Assembly: GCF_027497995.1 (NCBI RefSeq)
Contig: NZ_JAODBT010000001.1
Coordinates: 1,762,488 to 1,826,487, forward strand
Source: Stenotrophomonas sp. Iso1
GTDB lineage: Bacteria > Pseudomonadota > Gammaproteobacteria > Xanthomonadales > Xanthomonadaceae
Length of the DNA: 64,000 bases
Reading direction: 5' to 3'
The notes beneath the pieces are model-generated. The model saw only the letters and a program-made list of their open reading frames with translations, was not told the origin of the DNA and made no database searches. Positions 19,603 to 28,586 of this stretch are shown here, one piece after another (position 1 is the stretch's first letter; each line of letters opens with the position of its first letter). Position numbers and translations under genes: made by a program.

Positions 19603-20094
19603 ATGAAGAACACGATGCGCGTGATGCTTGCCGCTTCGATGGTGCTGGGCTTCACGGCCTGCAAGAAGGACGACGCTGCTCCGGTGGCCGAAGCCCAGCA
19701 GGCGCTGGTCGCCCCGGCCAAGGACGACGATGCAGGCTGGAAAAAGTACCTGCAGGCTGTGGCCGTGCAGAACATGGGCAACATCACTGCCAGCCCGTTC
19801 CTGTACTACCTCCCGCCGGAGTCGGATCCGGAGTTTGCCGCCAAGTACGAGCGTCAGGTTGAGAGCGCCACCACTGCCATCAGCCGTGGCATCCAGCCGG
19901 GCAACATGCTGGCCTTCGGTTCGTCGGCCTCGGCCAAGATGGCCGACATGATTGAAGCCGGCTTCAAGGGTGTGCAGGCTGACTCGATGAAGGGTGTACG
20001 TGTGGTGTTCATCGGCGATGCCGCTGATAACGCCCGCGTGCAGACCATTGTCCAGCCGACCGGCGCCGACTACATCTTCGTCGAAGCCAAGTGA
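19603..20094 (+). CDS. Lipoprotein of unknown function
   Basis: I do not recognise this 163-residue protein. It has a lipoprotein signal, MKNTMRVMLAASMVLGFTAC, then a charged linker (KKDDAAPVAEAQQ). The mature domain, about residues 45-163, contains YLQAVAVQNMGNITASPFLYYLPP, MLAFGSSASAKMADMIEAGF and a beta-alpha-like end GVRVVFIGDAADNARVQTIV, which looks like a small alpha/beta fold. There is a strong GGGAGAAG ribosome-binding site. It is 43 bases after coaD and followed by a hairpin, so it could be read through from coaD or stand alone. Confidence 0.75.
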   Translation: MKNTMRVMLAASMVLGFTACKKDDAAPVAEAQQALVAPAKDDDAGWKKYLQAVAVQNMGNITASPFLYYLPPESDPEFAAKYERQVESATTAISRGIQPGNMLAFGSSASAKMADMIEAGFKGVQADSMKGVRVVFIGDAADNARVQTIVQPTGADYIFVEAK

Positions 20095-20105
20095 TGCAGT
20101 AGCGT

Positions 20106-20123
20106 GTGGTCGCATGCGACCAC
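20106..20123. repeat. Perfect 18-bp palindrome
   Basis: GTGGTCGCATGCGACCAC is identical on both strands and begins 12 bases after the lipoprotein stop codon. It can fold as a short stem in the transcript or act as a protein-binding site. Confidence 0.7.
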
Positions 20124-20153
20124 GCACCACGGCGTCATCCTCGCTAGGGCGGG

Positions 20154-20193
20154 GACCGGGCAGGGGCCGCATAGCGGCCCTGCCTTGCTTTTC
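20154..20193 (+). terminator. Probable terminator of the lipoprotein gene
   Basis: AGGGGCCGC-ATA-GCGGCCCT forms a GC-rich hairpin with one bulge, followed by TGCCTTGCTTTTC. The pyrimidine-rich tail supports intrinsic termination. Confidence 0.6.
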
Positions 20194-20207
20194 AAGGTTG
20201 TTGTACG

Positions 20208-20308
20208 AGCGGCTTCAGCCGCCAAGCTACTGAAGAAACAACTGTCAGCAGGATTGCAATTGCAGACCCCCAATCGGAACCCTTGCCAATTTTGTGGCTG
20301 AAGCCGCT
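20208..20308. repeat. Inverted pair of an AGCGGCTTCAGCC repeat
   Basis: AGCGGCTTCAGCC at 20208-20220 recurs as its reverse complement GGCTGAAGCCGCT at 20296-20308, 75 bases apart. The unit belongs to the GAGCGGCTTCAGCCGC type of intergenic repeat found in pseudomonads and Xanthomonadaceae. A diverged relative, TGTAGGAGCAGCCAGAGCC, lies near 32478. The region sits between the lipoprotein gene and the ferredoxin gene. Confidence 0.65.
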
Positions 20309-20379
20309 TCTGCGATGAATTCCGGAAATCAACCGACATGTTCGGTTGAAACGCCCGCCCTGACGGGAAGGCAGTAATC

Positions 20380-20664
20380 ATGTCACTCAAAATCAATGAG
20401 CTCTGCGTCAACTGCGACGTTTGCGAGCCAGCCTGCCCGAATCAGGCCATTTCCATGGGCGAGACGATCTACGTGATCGACCCGGCCCGCTGTACCGAGT
20501 GCGTCGGCCATTTTGATGAGCCGCAATGCGTGGTGGTGTGCCCTGTGGAGTGCATCGACCCGGACCCGGACATCCCTGAAACTCAGGATCAGCTGTTGGC
20601 CAAATTGTTTGGCTTGCAGCGCGATCACCCCGAACTTTACGAACCGGAGAATCCGTCGGCATGA
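20380..20664 (+). CDS. YfhL-family 4Fe-4S dicluster ferredoxin
   Basis: A 94-residue ferredoxin with two [4Fe-4S] sites. The first is CVNCDVCEPACP (C-x2-C-x2-C-x3-C). The second, CTECVGHFDEPQCVVVCP, has the long C-x2-C-x8-C-x3-C spacing typical of YfhL/Allochromatium-type ferredoxins. The C-terminal helix (QDQLLAKLFGLQ) is also typical. Such ferredoxins are low-potential donors in Fe-S biogenesis or tRNA modification; the partner here is unknown. It overlaps ggt by four bases. The ferredoxin is often next to coaD, which is only 0.8 kb upstream. Confidence 0.92.
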   Translation: MSLKINELCVNCDVCEPACPNQAISMGETIYVIDPARCTECVGHFDEPQCVVVCPVECIDPDPDIPETQDQLLAKLFGLQRDHPELYEPENPSA

Positions 20665-22403
20665 AGATCATTGCCCGTTCCCTGATGTTGTTTGCGCTGG
20701 TATCGACGCCCGCTGCATGGGCGGCTGATGCGCCGCAGGCACGCGCATCGCACCCCGATGGCGCGGTGATTGCCAGTGGTCACTCGCTGGCCACCGATGC
20801 CGGCATGGAAATCCTCGCCAAGGGCGGCAATGCGTTCGATGCTGCCATCGCCGTGTCCTCGACGCTGGCGGTGGTTGAGCCGATCAGCTCAGGCTTGGGC
20901 GGTGGCGGTTTCTTCCTGCTGCACGATGCCAAGACCGGCAAGGACGTGATGCTCGACGCGCGCGAAACCGCGCCGGAGTCCGCCACGCCGGAACAGTTTC
21001 TGGACAAGAAGGGCGACCTGGACCGCGACCGTTCGGTCAACGGCCCATGGTCGGCTGGTATCCCAGGCTTGCCGGCGGCGTTGGTGCAGCTGGCGCGTGA
21101 ACACGGCCGTCTGCCGCTGACCGAATCGCTGACGCCGGCCATCCGCGTTGCCACTGATGGCTTCCCGGTTTACGCGCGCATGGCAAATGGCTACGCCTCA
21201 CGTCGCGAAGTGATGGAGCGTTACCCCGGGACGCGTGAGGTCTACCTGCGCAACGGCCGCCCGATTGCCGAAGGCGACCTGTTCAAGCAGCCGGAGCTGG
21301 CGCACACGCTGCAGTTGCTGGCCGAGAAGGGCTTTGACGGCTTCTACCGTGGCGAAACCGGCCGCAAGCTGCTGGCTGGCGTGAAGCAGGCCGGCGGCCG
21401 CTGGACCGCCGAGGAGCTGGTCGGCTACACGGTCAAGACCCGCGAGCCCATCGTCTTCAACTACCGCGATTGGAAGATCACCACGGCCTCGCCGCCGTCC
21501 TCCGGTGGTATCGCGCTGGCCGCAATGTTGCAGATTCTGGAAGGCTGGGATCTGAGCAAGATGGACCAGGCGCACCGCACCCACCTGGTGGTGGAAGCCA
21601 TGCGCCGCGCCTATCGCGACCGCACCTTCTTCCTGGGCGATCCGGACTTTGTCGACATCCCGCAGAAGGTGCTGACCAGCCACGACTACGCCCAGGGCCT
21701 GCGCGCCACCATCCATCCGGAAAGGGCCACGCCCAGCGATATGTTGTCGGGTAACCCGACGCCGCTTGAAGACGACGAGACCACGCATTTCTCGATCATC
21801 GACAGTGAAGGCAATCGCGTCGGCGGCACACAGACGGTGAACCTGCTGTATGGCTCGGGGCTGATCCCGGCCGGCACTGGTGTATTGCTCAACAACGAGA
21901 TGGACGACTTCGCGCTGAAGCCGGGGACGCCCAATGCGTTTGGTGTGATGGGTTACGCCGCCAATGCGCCGAAGAAGGGCAAGCGCATGCTCAGCTCGAT
22001 GACCCCGACGTTCATGGAGAACGCGGACAAGGTCGTCGTGATCGGTACGCCGGGTGGTAGTCGCATCATCACCATGGTGCTGCTGGGCATCCTCGGTTAC
22101 GACGATGGCCTGACCGCGCAGCAGGTTGCGGCCTTGCCGCGTTATCACCACCAGTGGCTGCCGGATCTGATCGAAGCGGAAGATGGCGCGTTCGACGTTG
22201 ATACCATCAAGCAGCTGCAGTCCATGGGCCACAAGATCGACCTGCCGGGTGACACTGCTGCCGGCGGTCGTGGTTCCAGCCACGTGTGGGGCAACCTGCA
22301 GACGGTGGAGTGGGACCGTGCCAGCAATACGCTTTACGGCGGCAGCGATCCGCGTAACCCGGTGGGTAGCGCCCGGGTGGTAAAGCCGGAAAAGACCAAC
22401 TGA
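20661..22403 (+). CDS. ggt: Gamma-glutamyltransferase
   Basis: A periplasmic Ntn-hydrolase (580 residues) that cleaves the gamma-glutamyl bond of glutathione. The signal peptide MKIIARSLMLFALVSTPAAWA is followed by the large subunit (SGLGGGGFFLLHDAKTG). The autoprocessing site is TTHFSIIDSEGNRVGGTQT, where the catalytic threonine starts the small subunit near residue 377. The small subunit carries GSGLIPAGTGVLLNNEMDDF, the MLSSMTPT segment and GTPGGSRIITMVL. It is coupled to the ferredoxin gene and ends at a strong terminator. Confidence 0.95.
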   Translation: MKIIARSLMLFALVSTPAAWAADAPQARASHPDGAVIASGHSLATDAGMEILAKGGNAFDAAIAVSSTLAVVEPISSGLGGGGFFLLHDAKTGKDVMLDARETAPESATPEQFLDKKGDLDRDRSVNGPWSAGIPGLPAALVQLAREHGRLPLTESLTPAIRVATDGFPVYARMANGYASRREVMERYPGTREVYLRNGRPIAEGDLFKQPELAHTLQLLAEKGFDGFYRGETGRKLLAGVKQAGGRWTAEELVGYTVKTREPIVFNYRDWKITTASPPSSGGIALAAMLQILEGWDLSKMDQAHRTHLVVEAMRRAYRDRTFFLGDPDFVDIPQKVLTSHDYAQGLRATIHPERATPSDMLSGNPTPLEDDETTHFSIIDSEGNRVGGTQTVNLLYGSGLIPAGTGVLLNNEMDDFALKPGTPNAFGVMGYAANAPKKGKRMLSSMTPTFMENADKVVVIGTPGGSRIITMVLLGILGYDDGLTAQQVAALPRYHHQWLPDLIEAEDGAFDVDTIKQLQSMGHKIDLPGDTAAGGRGSSHVWGNLQTVEWDRASNTLYGGSDPRNPVGSARVVKPEKTN

Positions 22404-22414
22404 GGTTGATCAAT

Positions 22415-22442
22415 AAAAACCCCGCTTTCGAGCGGGGTTTTT
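22415..22442 (+). terminator. Rho-independent terminator after ggt
   Basis: AAACCCCGCT-TTCG-AGCGGGGTTT forms a 10-bp stem with a stable UUCG loop, followed by a run of T. It lies 12 bases after the ggt stop codon. Confidence 0.92.
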
Positions 22443-22688
22443 GTATGGGGTGTTTGTGGCTTGTGATGGCTGCGTAGAGCGGGGCGGTGCTTCGCTGAAG
22501 GATTGCCAGGAAAGCCCCTGTCGCTCAGGGCTCGTATGTTCGATATTTGAGCGTTGAGAGCAAAATCCAGCATCAATCGGGTTGCCTGCGGATGGTCGAA
22601 CATTTCAGAACAATCGTTACTGGCAGTGTCAATAATCCGGCGCTTCCAAATTGCGAATATTTAACGTGTGCCGGGTAGAATTTTTCAT

Positions 22689-23579
<891 letters not shown>

Positions 23580-23676
23580 GATGACGACTGTCATGCGCAA
23601 CCGCTGACGTCTGGCGCTGTTCTTGCCGGATGGCGCCGTAGAAACTGATCCCAATTTCCACGACCGGATCAGTCCC

Positions 23677-24510
23677 TTGAACTTTCGCTCAGTGTTTCGC
23701 CGCATCCTGTTTGCCGGCACGTTGTTGCTGGCCCCTGGGGCCAGCTTGCTGGCAGCCCCCACCCTGACGGTAACGCTGCATGTCAGTGCGGAGCGAGCGA
23801 CGACGATGGACATCTGGGAACCGGCAAAGGTTCGTGGTGTGGTCCTGTTTTCCAGTGGACACGGCGCTTGGCCGGAGCGGTATGACCGCTTGTTGCAGAC
23901 GTGGTCCGATGCAGGTTTCGTGGTGCTGGCGCCACTGCATGTGGACTCGATGAAGTACCCGGAGCGTGATCGGTTCACGCTGCAGCAAAGCCTGGGTGAG
24001 CGCTTTGCCGACATGAAAGCAGCCAGCAGCTATGCCGCAGCGCATTGGCCGGGCATACCGGTCGCTGCGGGCGGCCACAGCCTCGGCACACTGATATCGA
24101 CTGTGTTGGGTGGTGCATTGGCAAACCTCGGGCCGTTGCGTGATCCGTCGGTGGTCGCGGTGGTGGGCTTTTCGTCGCCAGGCAGGATTCCAGGCTTGAT
24201 CGGGCCTGACTCCTATGCCTCGCTGGCTGTTCCGCTGCTGCTGGTCACCGGCGACAAGGATGTCGTGCAGGGATTCGTCAGCAATCCGGCCGATCATCTG
24301 TACCCGGTGGAGACCGCAGCCGCCGGTGACAAGATTGCCGTGGTGCTGCCCGGTGGCGATCACAACCTGATTGGCGGTGAAGCGGGCCAGTTCGAGCGGG
24401 CGCAGCAGCTGGGGACCGCGTTCCTGCAAGCCGAGCTGTTGGGTGACGAACAAGCACGCGAGGTGTTGGATGCGCCGGCGGCGGCTGGCGAACAGTGGTT
24501 GCGTCGCTGA
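23677..24510 (+). CDS. Exported alpha/beta hydrolase
   Basis: A 277-residue hydrolase with a signal-peptide-like start (NFRSVFRRILFAGTLLLAPGASLLAAP). The alpha/beta-hydrolase features are present: an oxyanion-side SSGHGAWPERY, the nucleophile elbow AAGGHSLGTLIS (GHSLG), a possible acid near LLVTGDKDVV, and a histidine in LPGGDHNLIGG. It resembles chlorophyllase or platelet-activating-factor acetylhydrolase-like enzymes, so the substrate is open. The start is uncertain: TTG 23677 gives a compact signal peptide, and another in-frame TTG lies at 23623. The gene follows the MBL-fold hydrolase by about 100 bases. Confidence 0.75.
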   Translation: MNFRSVFRRILFAGTLLLAPGASLLAAPTLTVTLHVSAERATTMDIWEPAKVRGVVLFSSGHGAWPERYDRLLQTWSDAGFVVLAPLHVDSMKYPERDRFTLQQSLGERFADMKAASSYAAAHWPGIPVAAGGHSLGTLISTVLGGALANLGPLRDPSVVAVVGFSSPGRIPGLIGPDSYASLAVPLLLVTGDKDVVQGFVSNPADHLYPVETAAAGDKIAVVLPGGDHNLIGGEAGQFERAQQLGTAFLQAELLGDEQAREVLDAPAAAGEQWLRR

Positions 24511-24529
24511 GGTTGGTCATGGCGCGGTG

Positions 24530-24561
24530 CGGATTTCCGGGCGCATTGCCCCGGAAATCCG
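24530..24561. terminator. Bidirectional terminator hairpin
   Basis: CGGATTTCCGGG and CCCGGAAATCCG form a perfect 12-bp stem with an 8-base loop, between the alpha/beta hydrolase and the convergent PliG-like gene. A second, smaller hairpin (AGTGGCA/TGCCACT, 24631-24650) lies closer to the PliG-like stop codon. Confidence 0.65.
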
Positions 24562-24662
24562 TTAAGAAACAGCCGACGTGATGTCAGGCTGATCCTGGTG
24601 AACAACGAAAACGCTGCTTCAGCTCACTGGAGTGGCAGCGCGTTGCCACTGTTCAAGCGTAT

Positions 24663-25073
24663 TCAGTGAATACCGAAGCTGATGTTGTAGGCGGCGTTCT
24701 GGCCGCGACGTGCCGAGGCGCGCATCTGATAAACCTGCACGGTGTAGGTGCCGTTGGTCGGCAGCGTGCCGTTCCAGTCCTGGCCCACCGCACCACTGCC
24801 GATTGCTGTGGCGGCACCAGGCACATCGCCCGGGGCGAAGACGTTGAAATTGGCATTGCTGCTGCCGGTGATGCTTACCCGCATCGTCTGCCCAGCCCGT
24901 GCCGAGAGCGTGTAACGGGCGCTGTCGTAGCCTTTCACCGCGCCGGGCACGGTGGCGCTGCTTGCGCCCTTGGTGAAGTGAACCGCCGTGGTGGTGATGT
25001 TGTCCTGAGCCAGTGCCGGTGCAGTGGCGCAGGCCAGCAGCGTTGCAAATGCGAGCGTCGCGAAATGCTTCAT
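24663..25073 (-). CDS. PliG-like periplasmic g-type lysozyme inhibitor
   Basis: A 136-residue secreted protein with signal peptide MKHFATLAFATLLACATAPALA. The mature domain has the order seen in E. coli PliG: HFTKGASSATVPGAVKGYD (compare FRKGHSSAQYSGEIKGYD), then YTLSARAGQTMRVSI, a phe/pro/gly turn NVFAPGD, LPTNGTYTVQVYQMR and ASARRGQNAAYNISFGI. PliG inhibits goose-type lysozymes of animal hosts and is periplasmic. The similarity is my reading of the motif order; related proteins are also annotated as generic secreted PPC-like beta-sandwich domains. Confidence 0.68.
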   Translation of the reverse strand: MKHFATLAFATLLACATAPALAQDNITTTAVHFTKGASSATVPGAVKGYDSARYTLSARAGQTMRVSITGSSNANFNVFAPGDVPGAATAIGSGAVGQDWNGTLPTNGTYTVQVYQMRASARRGQNAAYNISFGIH

Positions 25074-25234
25074 GGAATGCTCTCTTGTCTTTGTCCGTGA
25101 ATAAGCAACGCTACGCCGTTGGGTTGTCAGCGCGCGTCAATGCGGCGCGCCGCGCAAGGCGGCATTCATGCGAGCCGCGATGCGGATAGATCACCAAGTC
25201 ATGCGGCAGGAACGCGCTGCGAGGCGCGATGGCT

Positions 25235-25867
25235 TCAGCCGACGCGCGTGCCGAAGATGCGGTCACCGGCATCGCCCAGACCGGGCAGGATGTAGGCCTT
25301 GTCGTTGAGGCGCTCGTCGATGGCGGCGGCGTAGATTTCCACGTCGGGGTGGGCCGCTTCCACGGCCTGCAGGCCTTCCGGTGCGGCGACCAGGAAGATG
25401 CCCTTGATGCGGCGGGCGCCGGCACGCTTGAGCATGTCGATGGTGGCGATCAGGGTGCCGCCGGTGGCCAGCATCGGGTCCAGGATTAGCGCATCGCGCT
25501 CTTCCAGTCGACCGGTCAGGCGTTCGAAGTACGGCACCGCTTCCAGGGTTTCTTCGTCGCGCTGCAGGCCGACCACGCTCACGCGGGCGGCGGGAATCAG
25601 CGACAGCACGCCAGTGAGCATGCCCAGGCCAGCACGCAGGATCGGCACCACGGTGATCTTGGCGCCAGCGATGCGCTGAACCTGCACTGGGCCCGCCCAG
25701 CCGGCGGTGGTGTGGGTTTCGGTGTCCAGATCGGCGGTGGCCTCATAGGCCAGCAGCGTGCCCAACTCGTTGACCACTTCACGGAAATCCTTGGTGCTCA
25801 TGGCCGCATCGCGGAGCAGGCCGATCTTGTGCTGGACCAGGGGGTGACGGACTTCGACGATCTTCAT
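25235..25867 (-). CDS. upp: Uracil phosphoribosyltransferase
   Basis: A 210-residue salvage enzyme that converts uracil and PRPP to UMP. The start [20 protein letters not shown] is the standard UPRT opening. The PRPP-binding loop is [18 protein letters not shown], and the uracil-binding region near the C-terminus is [17 protein letters not shown] use ATG 25867; the frame is open further upstream into the divergent promoter region of the TonB receptor. It is transcribed away from the phosphate operon. Confidence 0.96.
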   Translation of the reverse strand: MKIVEVRHPLVQHKIGLLRDAAMSTKDFREVVNELGTLLAYEATADLDTETHTTAGWAGPVQVQRIAGAKITVVPILRAGLGMLTGVLSLIPAARVSVVGLQRDEETLEAVPYFERLTGRLEERDALILDPMLATGGTLIATIDMLKRAGARRIKGIFLVAAPEGLQAVEAAHPDVEIYAAAIDERLNDKAYILPGLGDAGDRIFGTRVG

Positions 25868-25913
25868 GGCGGAGGTGCTACTGGGGAGATGCCACAGTTT
25901 GCCGTAGGCGTTC

Positions 25914-25930
25914 TGTACTAGGCCAGTACA
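25914..25930. promoter_or_regulatory. Inverted repeat TGTACT-N5-AGTACA between upp and the TonB receptor
   Basis: TGTACT (25914-25919) and AGTACA (25925-25930) are exact inverted repeats five bases apart, in the 157-base region between two divergent genes. This is the usual appearance of a dimeric regulator site. Just downstream, CTGTCAT at 25956-25962 matches one half of a PhoB box exactly, but the second half-site four bases on is poor. Confidence 0.4.
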
Positions 25931-26024
25931 CCGCTGAAATATTCCCGCCTCGGGGCTGTCATGGTGGCGCAACCCAACGGACATAACGTGCGCACCCATC
26001 CTTTACACAGTTCCGGGGGCAGGT

Positions 26025-28586
26025 GTGCGCAAGAGCGTGTTGGTGGTGGCAGTAACGACCGTGGTGGCCTGCATGGCTGCTGCGCCGGCAGGGGCGCAGC
26101 AGGTGGCATCGGACGGATCGGTGGTGGCTGTCGCCGCCGCAGGCGCGGTGGACCTGGAGCGGATCGAGGTGCGTCCGCAGTTGGAAGCGCAAACTCGCGC
26201 GGTGGAGCTCAAGCGCGATGCCAATGGGATCCAGGACGGCATTGCGTCTGACTCCATGGGCGACTATCCGGACATGAACGTGGCCGAATCCCTGCAGCGT
26301 CTGCCGGGCGTCAGCGTCACCCGTGACCAGGGCGAAGGTCGCTTTGTGGTGGTGCGTGGTCTGGATGCGGCGCTCAACAGCGTCAGCATTGACGGTATCG
26401 CCGTGGGCACCCCGGAGGATTCATCGCGCGGTGCGCCGCTGGACGTGATTCCCACCGACTCGACCGAGCGTCTGCGGGTGATCAAGTCGGCCACGCCGGA
26501 CATGCCGGGCGATGCCATCGGCGGCAGCGTGGTGGTGGAATCGGCCTCGGCATTCGACCGCGATGGGCGCTCGCTGAAGGGCAAGATTGAGGCCAGCCAT
26601 CAGCAGCTGTCCGGTGAAACCAGCCCCAAAGCCGCTTTCAATTACAGCGAGGTGTTCAACGACACCTTCGGCGTGGCGCTGGGTGTGAACTACCAGAAGC
26701 GCACCTTCGAGTCGGACAACACCGAAGCGGCCTATGACACCTTCGACGGCGGCGCGGACGACGATCTGGTCGTCACCGAGCTGCAGCGCCGCAAGTACAC
26801 CATCGAACGCGAGCGCACCGGTGCCAACCTCAATCTGGATTGGCACCCGGATGATGACAACCGCTATTACCTGCGCACGCTGTACAGCCGCTTCGACGAT
26901 GCCGAAACCCGCCAACGGACCGTGTTCGGGCTGGAGGATGGCAGCATCAGCGCGCTGGGTAACGGGCGCTATCAGGTCGATGACCTGCCGGCCGATGCCA
27001 TTTCCAAGCGCATGCGCTACCGCACCAAGGAAGAGAACACCTTCGCCGCCAGCATCGGCGGTGAGAATCGCCTGACCAACGCCGTGCTCGACTATCGCCT
27101 GGGTTATACAAAGACCCGCGAACGCGTGAATGACGAGATGGAGGCGCGCTTCAAGTACGACGGTGATGACCTGTCGGCCACCATCGACCAGAACAGCGGC
27201 ATTCCGGGTTTGTCGCTCAGTGACAACGGTTGGACCGATAGCGCCAATTACAAGTTCGACCGTGTGGTGCTCGCACCCAAGCAGGTGGATGACAGTGAGC
27301 GCAGCGCGCAGGTCAATATCCGCTTCGACGGTGACCGCGCCAGCTACAAGTTTGGCGTGCTTGGCCGTTGGCGCGAGCGCGCGGTGAACGTGGATGAAGC
27401 CGAGCTGCGCAAGGGCCCGGCGGTGGACCTGACCACCTGGAACGGCGAAACCCTGGACCATCGCGGCGGCCCACTGGGGCAGGGCATGAGTTCGGCGGCG
27501 ATGCGCAAGTGGTGGGCGACCAATGGCAGCCTGTACAGCGCACGTCCGCAGGAAGTGGCGGGCAATGTAATGGCCTCGCTGGAAGAGGACTACACCGCTA
27601 ACGAAGACATCTTTGCCGCGTATGCAATGGGCACCTGGGACATCGGCGCACTGCGCGTGATCGGCGGCGTACGCGTTGAGAACACCCAGTTCGACGCCAC
27701 TGGCAACCAGGTGGACATCGACGCCGATGGCAAGAACGCGGTCGTCACACCGCGCACTGCGAACAACAGTTACACCAACGTGCTGCCGGGCCTGCATCTG
27801 CGCTACGACACCAGCAACAATTGGGTACTGCGCGGCTCGGTCAACAAGACCGTGGCACGTCCGTCGTTCGGTGATGTGTCGCCGCGCCTGGGCGTGAACC
27901 GCGATGACATGGAAGTGCGTGTCGGCAACCCGATGCTGGATCCGTACGAATCCACCAATCTTGATTTCTCGATCGAGCGTTACCTGGGTGACAGCGGCAT
28001 TGTTTCGCTGGGTCTGTTCAACAAATCCATCGACGGCTACATCGTGGAAACCATCACCGACGAGGACGCGGAATACCCGGGCTTCGACGTGACCCGCGCG
28101 ATCAACGGCGACAAGGCCAAGGTGTTCGGTGCCGAGTTCAATTGGCAGCAGCAGTTGGCGTTCCTGCCGGGTGCTTGGTCGGGCTTGCTGGTGGGCGTGA
28201 GCGGTACCTGGCTGGACACCGATTACGACCCTGGTATTGCCGGCCGTCACAACGATGATTTCACCCTGCCGCGTGCATCCAAGAATGTATACAGCGCGCA
28301 TGTCGGCTACGAGTGGGCGGGCTTCAGCACGCGCCTGGCCGGCGTGTACCGCAGCGAATATCTCGACACCATTGGCAAGAACAGTGCCTACGACATCTAC
28401 GTCGCCCCGCACACACAGCTGGATTTCAGCCTCGACTACAAGGTCAGCAAGAGCATGAGTGTGTACTTCGAGGCATCCAACCTGCTCGACAAGCCGCTGG
28501 AGCTTTACCAAGGCGTGCGTTCGCGCACCCTGCAGAACGAAGAGTACGGCCGCACCTACGCGGTTGGCCTGAAGGTGGCGCTGTGA
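26025..28586 (+). CDS. TonB-dependent receptor (Xanthomonas/Caulobacter type)
   Basis: An outer-membrane active importer of 853 residues. The signal peptide ends at PAGAQQ. The N-terminal plug has MNVAESLQRLPGVSVTRDQGEGRFVVVRG, IDGIAVGTPEDSSRGAPLDVIP and ERLRVIKSATPDMPGDAIGG, the pattern of the large Xanthomonas/Caulobacter TonB receptor subfamily. The beta-barrel follows and ends EYGRTYAVGLKVAL. The start is GTG at 26025 behind a GGGGGCAGG ribosome-binding site. Its stop codon overlaps the start of the phytase-like gene (GTGA). By context the substrate is probably phytate or its breakdown products; the sequence itself does not identify the ligand. Confidence 0.93.
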   Translation: MRKSVLVVAVTTVVACMAAAPAGAQQVASDGSVVAVAAAGAVDLERIEVRPQLEAQTRAVELKRDANGIQDGIASDSMGDYPDMNVAESLQRLPGVSVTRDQGEGRFVVVRGLDAALNSVSIDGIAVGTPEDSSRGAPLDVIPTDSTERLRVIKSATPDMPGDAIGGSVVVESASAFDRDGRSLKGKIEASHQQLSGETSPKAAFNYSEVFNDTFGVALGVNYQKRTFESDNTEAAYDTFDGGADDDLVVTELQRRKYTIERERTGANLNLDWHPDDDNRYYLRTLYSRFDDAETRQRTVFGLEDGSISALGNGRYQVDDLPADAISKRMRYRTKEENTFAASIGGENRLTNAVLDYRLGYTKTRERVNDEMEARFKYDGDDLSATIDQNSGIPGLSLSDNGWTDSANYKFDRVVLAPKQVDDSERSAQVNIRFDGDRASYKFGVLGRWRERAVNVDEAELRKGPAVDLTTWNGETLDHRGGPLGQGMSSAAMRKWWATNGSLYSARPQEVAGNVMASLEEDYTANEDIFAAYAMGTWDIGALRVIGGVRVENTQFDATGNQVDIDADGKNAVVTPRTANNSYTNVLPGLHLRYDTSNNWVLRGSVNKTVARPSFGDVSPRLGVNRDDMEVRVGNPMLDPYESTNLDFSIERYLGDSGIVSLGLFNKSIDGYIVETITDEDAEYPGFDVTRAINGDKAKVFGAEFNWQQQLAFLPGAWSGLLVGVSGTWLDTDYDPGIAGRHNDDFTLPRASKNVYSAHVGYEWAGFSTRLAGVYRSEYLDTIGKNSAYDIYVAPHTQLDFSLDYKVSKSMSVYFEASNLLDKPLELYQGVRSRTLQNEEYGRTYAVGLKVAL

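Noticed and set aside
25956..25973. A full PhoB box before the phosphate operon
   Set aside because: Only one half-site (CTGTCAT) fits; the second repeat at the right spacing, GCGCAAC, matches poorly, so I list only a half-site.
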